A stretch of DNA of 64,000 bases from Adiantum capillus-veneris (Eukaryota; Streptophyta; Polypodiopsida; Polypodiales; Pteridaceae), in assembly GCA_014529385.2 (NCBI GenBank), contig CM043969.1, forward strand, positions 75,376,676 through 75,440,675, read 5' to 3'. Under the pieces are notes generated by a model. The model was not told the origin of the DNA and did no database searches. It worked only from the letters and a program-made list of their open reading frames with translations. A program made the translations under genes and the position numbers. This document shows positions 1 to 11,130 of this stretch, in pieces (position 1 is the first letter of the stretch; the number at the start of each line of letters is the position of its first letter).

Positions 1-1070
1 TCGGAGTCCAACGGCGGGTCGATATCGTTGAAGGTGGAGTTGAACCGGTTTAGCCATTGCCCCCAAGGTCCATCAAGCGCCGAGCAACACACCAGCAAAT
101 GCGAAAGCGAACGACCCTCTAACTCGGAGCACGGTGCACAACCACTGTGTTCGCGCCTCCAACTATCCGCCAATTTGAATCTACCTACTCTCGCAAGAGC
201 CAGCATTCTCTCCTCCTTCCTATTCACTACAGTGCTCCTATTGAGCTGCAGCAGGTACCCACGCGTTTGTTCTTAGCCGGCCGTCTCATAGGGCTCCAAC
301 GCCAAGCACGAATGCCTCTTGTCCCATGCGTGGTAGCAGACTGAGCTAAAGTCAGCCGTAGGGATATATTTATTCATCCAATTCTAGGTCCTGGTTGTCC
401 AAGTCCACCTCTTGAACGGCTGGTTCTTAGGCTTCTTGTTTACCAAGGAGCCTATCCAGGTGGATGAGGTCGAGCGGTACTTGTCAAAAGCCCTTGCTTG
501 TTGTCCCCCACAGAATGAAGGTACGGGTGGGATGTTAAGCTCGTGATGAAGAGTTGCCGTCCCTACAGAGGTCGACCTTGCTCCCTTACCAAGTAATATC
601 CGCATCCCGGTGACGACAAGGCGCTGCAGAGAGTGGAGAGCACGCTGATCGTGGGCCCCCATAATCTCCATGCCATAACAAATCACTGGGTTCACACGCG
701 CCTTAAAAACAGTAAGTCGAGATCAGATTGGGATGGCTCGGTTTGCCAACAGATGTTGGCATGCGAATAGGCTCTTCCTACCTTTCTATTCGCTCGCTCC
801 TTGACGATATGTTCAATGGAGAAGGTCAAGTCTACGTCGACGGTCGATGACAAGGTAGTTGTACATCTTACCTACTGCAACCATCTCGCCTCCCAGAAGA
901 AAGATCCTCATAGAGAGATCCTCCACCGTGGAACACCGTGACCATGCATTTATCGATTCCAAAGGTCATCCCCCAGGTCTTGGCCCATTCACTTACCTTA
1001 TCCAGGCTCGTTTGTAGGCGTTCACGGGAGTCAGCAAGCAAAACCAGATCATTGGTCCTTCCATTTTCTC
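1..1070 (-). pseudogene. LINE ORF2 3' portion (RT C-terminal part and zinc finger)
   Basis: Read on the minus strand, about 980-1045 gives TNDLVLLADSRERLQ, a degenerate version of the (F/Y)ADDLVLLADS active-site region of non-LTR reverse transcriptases. It is followed by WGMTFGIDKCMV, then near 620-695 VICYGMEIMG, the usual 'LYGaE.W' block after the RT. At 60-150 there is a CAPC...HLLVCC cysteine/histidine finger typical of LINE ORF2 C-termini. The frame breaks several times and the second Asp of the ADD motif is not preserved, so it is not functional. The element runs off the left edge, and its upstream part stops at the (GA)n tract at 1116. The clade differs from the plant L1 fragments further right; I would not name it more precisely. 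Confidence 0.75.
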
Positions 1071-1112
1071 ACAAGTTTACTCCCAGCCATGAGAGATGGT
1101 GCTTCTCTGAGA

Positions 1113-1115
<3 letters not shown>

Positions 1116-1160
<45 letters not shown>
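1116..1160. repeat. (GA)n microsatellite
   Basis: About 22 GA units. It abuts the interrupted end of the LINE fragment on its left. Arg-Glu open frames across it are an artefact of the repeat. Confidence 0.95.
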
Positions 1161-1162
<2 letters not shown>

Positions 1163-1779
1163 ATCTGACTGTTGCATCCCTCACCCCTGCCCTTGTTTGG
1201 CTGGCTGCTTGTGCCACTGCTCTTGCGTGCTGTTTTGCTGCCCCATCGTGCAAGCTGCTGCATGTCCAATAGCTTCTGTCAACGGCTCCTTTTAGGAAAC
1301 CTTAATCGCATGATGATGCCTACGCGTGGCTCTTGCCCGACGGTACGCGGCCCTTGCTCGACCATGTTTCATGGCTAATATTTGGAAGGATAAGCACCTC
1401 CCCTTGTGGGCCCCCTCCTATGTTGTATATTGATTATTAAAAAAAGGTTAATTCTTCGATTAAAGTGATACAAAATTTGGCGTTGCTTGCTGTTTGATTT
1501 TTCTCTACGGGCTTTGTGATTCGACATCTGTGTACAGCAGCTTTCGCTGCTTCCAGTCTCTTCATTTTCTCGCAGGTTTACTCCCAGCCATTGCCTCCAA
1601 ATTTGCTCGCAGGTTTCCTTTGCTGCTCCTGCTGTGAACTTTTGGCTGCCTGTTAGAATGCAATTCTGGCCTGTTTTGCTGTTTTGCCTCTTTTTGATTG
1701 CTATTCAGCATTCATAGCAGTAGCCCTCGTCGCTTATGCTTCAGTCCGTTGGAGCAACTCTCGATCAGTTTTCTTTTCT

Positions 1780-1781
<2 letters not shown>
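1161..1781. other. No gene recognised; short direct repeat
   Basis: No coding region or TE end that I recognise. About 28 bp around 1063-1090 (cattttctcacaagtttact and following) recur nearly unchanged at 1564-1591, so part of this stretch is a local duplication or a repeat family whose ends I cannot place. An A-run lies near 1438. Confidence 0.5.

Positions 1782-1822
<41 letters not shown>
1782..1822. repeat. (GA)n microsatellite
   Basis: About 20 GA units immediately upstream of the LINE ORF1 remnant. Confidence 0.95.
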
Positions 1823-1826
<4 letters not shown>

Positions 1827-1849
1827 TCTACCCTTGGTCAGTTCTTGAT

Positions 1850-2877
1850 CCATGGCGGCCAACACACCTGCTCCAGGCGTCACGACGATTGCCCACGCAC
1901 TCCACTTGGACGTATGACCTGACTACGGAGGACGTAGCCAATATCAAGGCGGCCACCAGACATTACCTGGGTCGTGGTTGGGCACATGGTAGGCCTATCC
2001 CCTTCATGCGGCACAATTCGGGAGTGCTGCCCTCGGTGGATGTGAAGGTAGCATCTTGGAGCTCATCATGCTAGGCTGTGGCACCTTTCAAGTGCAGCTT
2101 TCAGACGTCCATTGTGCCGAATCTTTCTACAATCGCTCTCCTATTGTTGTAGGGACCCGGCTGCTAGTTTTAGAGCGCTGGACACCAGACTTTAATGTTG
2201 AGGAGTTTAATCGTCAACAGCGGATCCCTCGTTTTTCGGTCACTCTCTCCTTTCCATCGCTACCGATTCATCTTTCAGGTTGTTTTACTAGTCTAGCCGC
2301 TAGGTGGGGCCTGGTTATACAAGGTTCACTAAATACAAAGATTGGCACACCACGGATACAAGTCTATGCACCGGGAGACACCCATTTCCAGGATACAGTA
2401 CGACTTCACGATCCAACCACAAAGCAAGTCTGTCTTCAGAGGTTGGTGGTTATTGGTCGCCCGGATCAGTGTCTCAGATGCCATCAGTTTGGGCACATGG
2501 TGAGAGATTGCCCTTCCGACCCTCCTCATCGCTCTGAGCCACAGTTGGCTTCGCCATACCTTTCGGTGGGCATCGCCTCCTGTCTCCGTGACAATCTCAG
2601 ACGTCTCAGCTACTCAGCCGGTTCAACCACCACCAGACATATCCTCTACTTCGCGGGATCTACCTAGAACTCCCTCACATTTGGCTATGGAGATAACACT
2701 TCTCACCTCTTCCATCTTCACCAGCCCCCCTTCTTCCCTTCCACTCCCACCCATTGACAATGCAACACCATCACCACCTGCCACACACCCCAACCCACTC
2801 ACCCCCATCCATGACACTTTATCCTCTCCACCTCTATTGTGCGCCCTCCACCCCCTCATGTTCCTAGATTCTCCATA
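1850..2877 (+). pseudogene. L1-type LINE ORF1 (DUF4283-like domain plus CCHC zinc knuckle)
   Basis: ORF1 proteins of plant L1 LINEs are nucleic-acid-binding proteins that package the element RNA. An open stretch at 2056-2667 has the expected order: a DUF4283-like domain (VVGTRLLVLERWTPDF, then FPSLPIHL and RWGLVIQ), a linker with QRLVVIGRPDQC, then the zinc knuckle CLRCHQFGHMVRDC (CX2CX4HX4C). The start of the domain (TTEDVANIKAATRHYL) lies in another frame at about 1905-2060, so there is a frameshift near 2056. After the knuckle the frame becomes Pro/Ser-rich, as expected for the variable tail. No ORF2 follows. A broken remnant. Confidence 0.75.
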
Positions 2878-3330
2878 GCTTCTCCTCCTCCAGCTTGGCA
2901 GTTTTCTAGAGCTGAGTACAGCATTGACAACACTCGTCCGCTGAGCTGTACATTTCAGGGCGTGCACACAAGCCACGCTCTCTACTAGGTAGTAGGCAAG
3001 GTCCCATGCTCTCCTTCTCCCTACCTTTTGCTGCCACGAAGACATGGACAGAGGTTTCAGTTATGGATTTTGTTCTTCGCCACACCTTGCAGGCTATCCA
3101 GACCTGGACAGGCTGCATTCCATCATACATTGCTACTAGCAGAGCATAGGAACCATACAGTGGCTACATACAGAGGATTGCTACTCTTCACCATTGGTTC
3201 TGTCTGTGGACCATACTATCCCGATCCCTCGTGTCACAAACTGCTGCGTGTCAAAGCCCTGAAGAATGGAGCCAACTTACAGATGTCGACCGAAAGGGGC
3301 CTAAACCCTAAGAAGAGCAAGTAACAGAAG
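2878..3330 (+). other. Probable tail of the same LINE ORF1 remnant
   Basis: Short open stretches on the plus strand continue the low-complexity tail of ORF1 and end with a basic segment (LNPKKSK, stop near 3322). No domain is recognisable. Assigned by position only. Confidence 0.35.
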
Positions 3331-3419
3331 AAGTCCTACCAACTTATGGGGACCCCGTCCGATGGGGCCCCAAGTGACATAAAGGATTAAAATAAAGCAG
3401 GACCCACACACAGAGAGAA

Positions 3420-3860
3420 TTGCGTAGCAACTGATGACGTGGCAACTGTGCGGAAATTCCGAAAATTGTGTTGACATGATGACGTGGCAGACTGTACGGA
3501 TTTCCGCGTTTTGCGTTGACTGTTGTACAGAATTCCGTGATTTACGCTGGCAGCTTTTTGGCATTGCTTTCGGACCAGAATCTTTTGAGTTTGAAGGCTT
3601 TTCATGTAAACTGCTTTTCATAGGCCTTTAAATATGTGCTAAGGGCTCATTCTCTGGCATGCTTCCTGGAGAAGGTGCAGAGTTTGGAGTACCGGCTTGT
3701 ACTGTGTTGATGCAATATAAAGAAATACCAAAAGGGGTGCCAAGGTTTGGGGCCAACAGTCTCTGGGGTGGGATTCCGCCACTCCATGTCACATGTCGTC
3801 TCTCTCTCTCAGTTCAGTTGTTATTGAAGTGCTAAAAGTCTATTTAGTCTGTTCTTTTCT
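3420..3860 (+). mobile_element. LTR-like fragment of the chromovirus B/C superfamily
   Basis: It contains the block that marks the R region of several LTR families here: near 3716-3757, aataTAAAGAAATACC followed by AAAAGGGGTGCC and TTTGGGGCCAAC. The left part repeats TGATGACGTGGCA twice (3433, 3478) and has a 'tgtacgg.ttccgtgatttacg' stretch, also found in the LTRs at 10455 and 20484. No internal domain is attached, so it is a solo or truncated LTR. Both ends are approximate and I found no target duplication. Confidence 0.5.
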
Positions 3861-4469
3861 ATTGGCACGTGGTGCCCGTTTTGTGACACCTCACACCCTG
3901 CGAGTACAGCCGGAGACGACGGTGGTAGTCTGCACACTGAGATGCTCTTCTGACTACTTTGGTCCTTGGTTTACAGTTGCTCGCTCCTTTGCTCCTAGAC
4001 AACTCCTCCGACCACTACCACATAACAAGGATGCGCTTCCTTTAGCTCTTGTTCCAAAGCTTCGACCAGGAATCCAGAGATCTTGGCATTGATCTTCAGT
4101 CTTGTAGTCGTTGACACAATTGATGTATGCTTTTGAAGTTTCAGATTCATCATTTGTTGACACACGGATTTGCATATTGTCACTGGGAATGTCAATGGCT
4201 TGCATCACAGTAGCATCAGTGGTCCCAAATAAAACTTGCTTCATAGAGATTTGTGCACTCATGTAGATCGCGATGTGAATATACTTCTTGTGCAGGAGCA
4301 CAAGTTATAGTTATTGTAGATGTCGCAAGTTGTTATCAGAGGATTCTCATACATTTTGGAAAACTGCAATTGGACAGCAATATTCTAGCAGCGGTGTATG
4401 TAATTCTGTGGGACCCCTGTCAAAGTCGACAATGCGGAAGCGTAGAGACCATGGGGATTGAGCACGAGA
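3861..4469. other. No recognisable gene
   Basis: Unique-looking sequence between an LTR-like fragment and the 3' tail of a LINE. Minus-strand frames of 66 and 115 codons overlap in different frames, but neither has a motif I can defend. Possibly an old host intergenic or degraded gene segment. Confidence 0.3.
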
Positions 4470-4885
4470 GAAATGAAATGAAATGAAATGTTATATTAAC
4501 GTCTTCAAAACGCCAAAGTGACCTCTGAGACCACAATGTGGTGGATCTGATACAAAGTCAGAGTAACAAGATGACAAAATGACAAAATAAAATACTATGG
4601 AATCCTAAACTACTAGGTGTGAGCTACGCAGCTAGCTAGGATAGCTAGATCACAAGAGATCCAGCATCGATCGCTTGCGGATCTCATCAATTCCATGGCC
4701 AGTAGTCTGACCTGGCGTCATGCGTGTCGGGCCAAAGTGATCCGAATCCTCTGATGCAGCCTCCGTCGATGCTGTGTAGTCCTCCGCAGTCGTGGGCGTC
4801 TGGATCTCCCCAGCTCGATCGCTTGGTCGATCAGTGTGCTTCTGGTGTGAGGTGACGAGCTCTTCTGTGGTAGTAGCTCTTCCGG

Positions 4886-7800
4886 GTGTCTAGTGGCAGC
4901 TCTAAAGAAGTCTGTGATCTATCTCTGAGACTGGCTAGCCTCTCCTCTCATCAAGCTCTCTCTGTGTCTGTGCAGCTCGAACAAAAACAGACCCAGGCAT
5001 CTATGATCCTCGTACCGCATGACTTTGGAGAGTGGTCCAAAGCCCTCTCTGAACAAGCAATGGAAGCGGCCTCGTATCTCGTAGTAGACGGGGTAGTGGC
5101 ATGTGTAGTGCAACTCTGTTTCAGGCTCGATGTCACACAGGGGCATATCCTAGCCTCTGCTGGTACTCCGTTGTATCTCCCAATCTCGATCTGCAGCTGG
5201 TGTGAAGATGTGCGTATCTGGCCAATAGCACATTGTATCCCACGAGACAAGTGGGTGTCCATGTATCTGGGACTCGTCACAAAACCATCCTCCGTAAGCT
5301 GGAGAAGATGCTCTCTGTAGAAAGCCATCTTCGTGCCCAGCTCCTGTGCTGGCTGTATCCATGTCCTCCTGGTGTCTAGCTGAGTCAGGTCCTGGCGGAT
5401 GAGCCTGGTGATCTCGGACTGTGTAAGAGTTAGAGAGGGTGCATCCAGTGAGTATTGGAAGGGAGGCAATCTTCTATGCTGAACCCATGCACCTGAAACC
5501 ATGATGTCATCTCCCCATACCAGCATGCTGTATCTCCCTGCATGGCTAACTGTCGAGAGGACTCAAGTGAAAGGCAGGCATATCTGTCTCTAGGAAGTTC
5601 CCACATGCGGTGTATGAAGGAGACGGATCTGGTGAGCGCCTCAACCACTAGTGGGGGGGCAGCTAGCTCTGCCCAGACAATAGCACGTGGTACTCAAGCC
5701 ATAGCTCTAATGAGCCGCGAGATATAGAGACCAGAGGCTTTCCATGTCCCCCCATCCATCAGTGCGGCTTGTCCTTCCGTGATGATCCAATGAAGGTCCC
5801 CAAATCTCAGCTCCATAAAGCAATGTAGAAGCCACCATAGTGTCAAAGAACCAAAGCTTCGTCCGAGGCTCCTAAAATTGAACCTGTGAACACATCCTAT
5901 CCAATCTACCCAATGCTACATGGACTCTGGTCAATCTAGTCTCTGTTGCCCTCGTCAATGAAAATGCCGGCCCACTAAAAACCACTCCAAGGTAAGTGTA
6001 AGCATCTGTATACTCCATTGTCTCCTGGCCGTATGTGAATGCGGGCGCTGACCTCCTGATCCACTGTGGGGTGGTATTAAATACCATGACCTTGGTTTTA
6101 CCAAGGTTGATGGACAAACCACTTTCCTGGGCAAACCTATGCAAAGCATCCAAGTGACGTTGCATCCCTCCGGAGAGTCGGAGATCAACACAATATCATC
6201 AGCATATAACAATAGTGGAATCCATGTCCCTGCCAGCTGTGCACCTCTATCACCATCCCTCTCAATGTAGTCAGAGACCTCATCCACATACATACCAAAT
6301 AGACTAGGAGAGAGCGGGCAACCCTGCTTCACCCCAATAGTTGAGTGAACCGGTGTGGATAGACCCTCTGGGTGCGTACATGCCCCACTACTGACCTCTA
6401 TAATGCCATGACCCCCCAAATGAGCTTTGTGGGTACTCCCATCTGTTGTAATCTACGCATCAATCTAGCTCTGGGTACTGTGTCAAATGCTTTGCGGAAA
6501 TCCACAAAGCTACAATAGATCCGTTTCCCATGTGACCTGCCCTCCTCAATGATGGCTCTGAGTGTCAAGATATGGTCAAGAGTAGAAAAAACCCTCCTAA
6601 ACCCTGCCTGCCCGGCTGCACGTATCCCCTCCCTCTCTGCCCATCTACTCAACTGCTGTGCTCAAGAATAGATGCGTACAACCGTGCCAATGTGTGTCCA
6701 ATCATGATAGTGCGATAATTCCCAGGCCCCATATGGTCTCCTAACTTGAAGATAGGTACAATAGTAGATAGGCTCCAAGTATCAAGCAAGCCCTCACACA
6801 TGGCACGGTTAAACATAATTGCTAGAAGCTCTGCTAGTAGATCTCTAGCATGCGTGAAATGCTCAGCCACTAAGCCATCATGATCATATGCTCTCCCAGT
6901 CCTCATCCTCTCAATGGCCTTCCTCACCATCTCAACGGTGAAAAAAGCACATGTGTGTGGGCATGGATCGGGGGGGTCGGGAAGGGGGGGCTGCTCAGCA
7001 ATTGTGTACAAAGATGATGCGTACTGGCCCCAGGCCTCTATAGAAGTGATGGCAGGGGGAGGGGGGGGGGGGGGGGGGGGGGGGGAGTGCTCATGAAAGA
7101 GCCGCCATGCCTCACGTGAGTCCTAACTCAAGAATAGCTCGTATAGATCCTACTCTAGGCGAGCCAAAAATGCCCTCTTCTTCCACCGCACCAGGCGTCG
7201 GAAGTCAATCTTTGACTGTCTGTGAGTGATGTCCCCCAAAAGCACCTCCCTTTGAAGTCTAGCTCTAGTGTCCCGGCATTCCTCATCATACCAAATGTTC
7301 TGGGGCATGCTCCCCGAACGGCGTCTCTGCTCAGGCGGAGTATGTGGGTATGCCTCTACTACTGCATCATGTAGTGTCTGTGTCAGTATAGAAGTAAGCT
7401 CCTCCAGAGGTCGCCCTGGCTCCTCTGTGCACAAGCGTCTGTAGATCCAATCTATATATACAGAGTCCGTCTCCCGCGTGAAGGTGTAGCGAGTAGGGGT
7501 TGCTGCCCGTGGCCTGTGTGCTACAGTAAATTGAAAAGAGATGGTCAACGACACAAGAGCATCCACTGCCACACCAACAGGTTTGGGTCCACCAACCGTG
7601 AGATCCTGGATACTAGAGATGAGGCTCGGTTGTGCCATGACATAATCCATTGTGCTGGCTCCATGTCTGTGTGGAAAGCATGTAAAACCCCCCGCAGCGG
7701 GAAATCTCTGTAGGCCATTCAAGATGGCCAATCCATGTGCAGTCCCCATGTCTATCAAGTGTCGTCCATACTCAGTGTTTTCCCCATGCTGTGATAGTCT

Positions 7801-8279
7801 GGATAGGCCCGACTCTGCAACATCTAGCTCTCTCAGCATCTCCTGTGAAGTATTATAAAATATTGTCTGATGATGGGCAGTCCTAGCATTGAAATCCCCT
7901 AGAATGATGATGTCACCATCTCTAGAGAACTCCCATATCTCATCATCCAAAATAGAAAAGGGGGATTGTCCTCTGAGTGGTGCATAAACTGACGTACTCG
8001 GGGGAAAGTAGCAAACAGCAATGTAAAGATATATGCCTATCTCACCCACATGTACCTAGCTTGCTCATCCTTGCGGGCTATATGTATCAATGGCTGCAAC
8101 TCCTCCCTGAATAACACTACCACTCTGTGCTCTGATCGTGTCTCCTGTCTACAGGCTGTCTCCCATCTATATCCACTAATGTGAGGCATAGACTGCCCAG
8201 GGGCCTGATGTGTCTCAGAGTAGAAGACGATGTCTCTTCCCGTAAAACTATCCTCAAAAGCACCCACATCAAGGCGCAT
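4886..8279 (-). pseudogene. LINE ORF2: endonuclease and reverse transcriptase
   Basis: The product would nick target DNA and reverse-transcribe the element RNA on site. Endonuclease: VFYSETHQ (8210-8235 region), then a 299-codon open stretch at 7150-8049 with IILGDFNART, STMDYVMAQP and, where SDH is expected, a degenerate VDALVSL. RT: YDHDGLVAEHF and LGDHMGPGNYR (6649-7011), VDFRKAFDTVPR (6398-6652), GVKQGCPLSPSLF and LLLYADDIVLIS (5955-6419), so the YADD active site is kept. LLYGAEIWGP follows near 5830. Frames break at about 8040, 7100, 6650, 6410 and 5960. The KQGCPLSP signature differs from the RQGDPLSP type seen in most plant L1 elements. Confidence 0.85.
7052..7085. repeat. Poly(G)/poly(C) tract
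   Basis: A run of 25 G (7061-7085) preceded by GGCAGGGGGA, inside ORF2 of the LINE between the endonuclease and RT regions. It breaks the reading frame there. The exact length is error-prone in any sequencing read. Confidence 0.9.
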
Positions 8280-8336
8280 AGATCCATTACAATTCCAAGT
8301 GGAAACTTTGAGTGTGGTCCCATAGGTCTCGCACTG

Positions 8337-9263
8337 TCATGTGGAGTGCCACTCTACAATCACCACCCGACCATCTCTGTAGAAGGCCGTCTTTCCCTTC
8401 TCCCTTGCCGCTTGAATCTCTGGCATTACCTCTCTCATATGCACAAGCTGTGTGAGAGTGAGGTCATCTCCAAAGAATATGCCCGTTTTCTTTAGTGTAG
8501 GACGCCTCTTCAAGAAGTCCTTCTTTGCCTCCATGGATGGGAAACGGATGATTAAAGCTCTCTCTTTTGAAGTCTCCCCATTTCCTTGTGTCTTCTTCCC
8601 TACCTTTGTATGAGTAGCCTCACTACCCATCATGCGGAGAAGTTCTGCGACTTCCCCTTCCACATCATCTCGGTCTTTTAGACCAGTTACTCTTATATAC
8701 AAAGCTCTAGTTTTCCTTTGCTGCTCTTCTTTTAGAGTCATGTTGGTAGGAGTGGGGACAGATGTGGTTTCTTTCCCTTTCCCTTTCTTAGCGACTTCTA
8801 TCCATTTCTCGGCCTCATCCACCTTCTTCTATGTCTTCGTGATCACATCCATCCACAAAGACTTCTTTACCACATTTTGTTTCTCCTCCTCTTTGATCAT
8901 CCGTACCTGCTCCTTGATGACCTTGATTTCCTCTATCACCAAGGGCTAGAATTCCCCTTCCTCTAGTCCACCGCTTGCTCTATCACTCAGCTCTCGCTTG
9001 AGGGCTGAGACCTCGTCTTTGAGTGCTTGTGAATCCGCCTCAAGTGCTTGTAGCTCTGCCTACAAGTCTTCTTTCTCCTTCTTCCATTCTGTGCCCTCGT
9101 TGAGGAACATTTGAAGAAGGTTGGACTTCTCTTTCCACCATCCTTCCGTATCTGCTTTCCATTCTTTCATCTCCCTTTCCATTTGTGTTATCCGCTTGTT
9201 TGTACGCATGAAGGTTGCCTTTGTATGGGGCTTGCAAGCTGGTGAAGCGCTTATGACCTCCAT
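8337..9263 (-). pseudogene. LINE ORF1p-like protein (coiled coil, RRM-like and C-terminal domain)
   Basis: One frame runs from Met at 9263 to 8337 (about 309 codons) with three in-frame stops, near 9060, 8947 and 8828. The first half is rich in Glu/Lys heptads (ITQMEREMKEW, ALKDEVSALKREL), a likely coiled coil. The second half has RALYIRVTGLKDRDDVE, RALIIRFPSMEAKKDFLK and a final block LREVMP-like/AAREKGKTAFYRDGRVVI, resembling the RRM and C-terminal domain of ORF1p of animal-type L1 elements (family knowledge). It sits about 60 bp upstream of ORF2, as expected for a two-ORF LINE. It could instead be another RNA-binding ORF1 type. Confidence 0.65.
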
Positions 9264-9627
9264 TTGTATTCGAGTTATGTATATAGAGTTGTCCTCTTCT
9301 GGAAGATTTGTATTGGCTTCACAAAGCCTGTGGCTTCTACTTCATGTTTGATGATTGACTGATACCAAGGTTTTAGTTTGGTTAGCCTAACATGGTTTTA
9401 GACAATGCTTAAAGCAGAAATTTCCTTGTGTACTTAAAGAGATAGATAATGAAGGCACGCTAAGAACCGATAGAGATGAGAACATAAATTTCCTCACGTA
9501 GTTAAAGTGATAGATAATGAAAGCACACTAAGAACCAATAAACAAGATTAAAACGAACAGTGGCTTGCAAACGTCCTAATTACATCGTCATGATAGTAAG
9601 AAGAAGACGTGTCGAGAATTAAGAGTC
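9264..9627. other. Spacer with a two-copy tandem repeat (about 9418-9546)
   Basis: Two units of about 67 bp: one starts at 9418 (aaatttccttgtgtacttaa), the second at 9486 (aaatttcctcacgtagttaa), both continuing through 'gatagataatga.gcac.ctaagaacc'. No gene seen. This may be the 5' UTR of the LINE on the left. Confidence 0.5.
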
Positions 9628-10454
9628 AGATAGCTACATTGCCGATAAATCATGGTCTAAGATCCGAATGAATGTTGAATGCCATGTGATGTCCTGTGAT
9701 GTCATGTGATGTGACTGTCGATTGGTACATGTGCTAGATGTGTGTTCCTAGTGTGTAGGTACTAACAGTTAGTGTCTGCTAAGACAGTGTATGGCTTCTG
9801 TCTGCTTTGCAAGCGTAATCGAGGGCGATTACAATGCTTTCAAGAGGGGGGTATGTCACAAATGTGATGACGTAGCTGCCCCGGTGTATACACATACACC
9901 TTGCACAAAGTTGAAAATGCTGACGTTGTTGGCTACATGGCAGTTTCCGCAAACGGCGCAGATGACACGTGGTAGCCTGTATGGCGCGTGAATCCTGACG
10001 CGTTTGGCGGGTAGACGAGCGACAGCCTCTGAGCGTAGCTTTTTGCGTAGCTTTTCTACGCAGCGCAGCCTTTGCTTTATTTTTCTCTATGCAAGCTGGA
10101 GAGAGAGAGAGAGAGAGCTTTAATGTTTTTAAAAAGATGCTTTAAAAAGTTGAGAGCCTATTTTAGAGGCAGTTTTTATGCGCAGCTTTTAAAAGAAGCT
10201 TTTGGGGCTCTGCTTTTGGTATCCCTTGTAACTTTAAATATGTGAGCAGGTTGAGTTATGAGAGGCTTGCCCGCACTCTTGTACTTAGAACTCTGATTAA
10301 TACAAAAAGAAATACCAAAAGGGGCGCAAGTCTTTGGGGCCAATATCTCTAGGCACGGAACTCCGCCGGGCCAAGTGTTGAATAAAATTGTGAACTGTGA
10401 ACTGTTTTGAAGTGGTTATTTGGTGCTGTCGCAGTAGATTCTTGACTTGGAGTG
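9628..10454 (+). mobile_element. Element A: 3' end of a chromovirus with its 3' LTR (interrupted)
   Basis: 9628-9853 matches the 3' non-coding end of element B (20260-20483) closely, including the purine tract at 9842-9853 (AAGAGGGGGGTA). An LTR follows from TGTCACAAATG at 9854 to 10454, where it stops mid-way in 'cttggagtg'. The missing last 15 bp (tccaactctgttaca) lie at 21210-21224, beyond element B. So A is the older copy and its LTR was the target for B. The U3 half resembles the LTR of element C (49898-50546), not that of B. Confidence 0.88.
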
Positions 10455-11061
10455 TGTCACAAAGTGATGACATGGCTGCCAGAAACCCTAATTCTGTTGA
10501 AACCCTAACCCTGAAATGTTGACTGGTTGGCTGCAGCGTAAAACGCGGAAAGGTTGCCACGTGGAGGGCTGTACGGACCTCCGTGATTTACGGCAGCAGC
10601 TGGACTTGCTTTTTCCACGCAAGTTGGGAGAAAGAGAGAGAGAAGGTTTTTCTGCTTTATTTTTAATAGCTAAATATGGAGAACTTTTTGGCACTTTCTT
10701 TATTTTTATAAGCAACAGAGAGAAAGAGCCTTTGCTTTATGGAAAAGCTTTTGATTTTCAGCTTTTGGGGCTCTGCTTTTGGCATCCCTTGTTACTTTAA
10801 ATATGTGAGCAGGCCTCTCACAACTCGGAGCATCTAGACGCAGAGTCTGAGCGTGAGCGCCTGCCCGCACTCTTGTACTTTGAACTCAGATTAATACGAA
10901 AAGAAATACCGAAAGGGGCGCCAGTCTTTGGAGCCAATATCTCTAGGCACGGAACTCCGTCGGGCCAGTGTCAAATAAATTGTGAACTCTGAAGTGTTTT
11001 GAAGTGGTTATTTGGTGCTGTCGCGGTAGATGTTTGACTTGGAGTGTCCAAGTCTGTTACA
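10455..11061 (+). repeat. 5' LTR of element B
   Basis: 607 bp. U3 starts with AAACCCTAA-type motifs (near 10481 and 10500) and has a short GA stretch at 10627-10646. The R-region block AAGAAATACCGAAAGGGGCG lies at 10901-10920, followed by TTTGGAGCCAAT. The U5 end reads ...CCAAGTCTGTTACA. Confidence 0.9.
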
Positions 11062-11062
11062 G

Positions 11063-11074
11063 TGGTATCAGAGC
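11063..11074 (+). promoter_or_regulatory. Primer-binding site (tRNA-iMet)
   Basis: TGGTATCAGAGC, one base after the LTR end, is the standard complement of the 3' end of plant initiator tRNA-Met used to prime minus-strand cDNA synthesis. Confidence 0.92.
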
Positions 11075-11130
11075 ACGGCCAATTTCTCTTCTACGGAAAA
11101 TCTGATCCCAATTTTTTTCCTGCGACACTT

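Larger units (their letters stand above)
4470..9263 (-). mobile_element. Near-complete LINE with ORF1 and ORF2 (minus strand)
   Basis: The 5' end lies at high coordinates. In transcription order there are an ORF1 remnant (9263-8337), an ORF2 remnant with AP-type endonuclease (about 8279-7150), RT (about 7011-5872) and C-terminal region (to about 4886), then about 400 bp of 3' UTR. It ends in four pentamer units at 4470-4492 (gaaat on plus, attTC on minus). A short tandem-repeat tail instead of poly(A) and an ORF1p-like coiled-coil protein both differ from typical plant L1 elements. Stops and frameshifts throughout make it inactive. I found no clear target duplication. Confidence 0.8.

Noticed and set aside
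1089-1160. Arg-Glu and Leu-Ser repeat proteins at GA/CT tracts
   Set aside because: All such frames are translations of microsatellites; the same holds at 1782, 14567, 15783, 20731, 28515 and 29752.
3954-4301. Minus-strand frames that faintly recall dynein light chain
   Set aside because: Only a few residues (SGFLVEALEQELKEAHPCYVVVVG) give that impression, in two frames, without the family's key motifs. Not defensible by eye.
4886-5320. A plus-strand 144-codon frame
   Set aside because: It lies opposite the LINE ORF2 C-terminal region and has no motif; a shadow frame.
9854-11061. A tandem LTR pair formed by unequal crossing-over
   Set aside because: The GAGTG duplication and the displaced 15-bp LTR end at 21210 show that the second LTR belongs to a nested insertion.
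10455-11074. tRNA genes suggested by TGGTATCAGAGC
   Set aside because: Only 12 bases complementary to the tRNA 3' end, always next to an LTR end: primer-binding sites, not tRNA genes.
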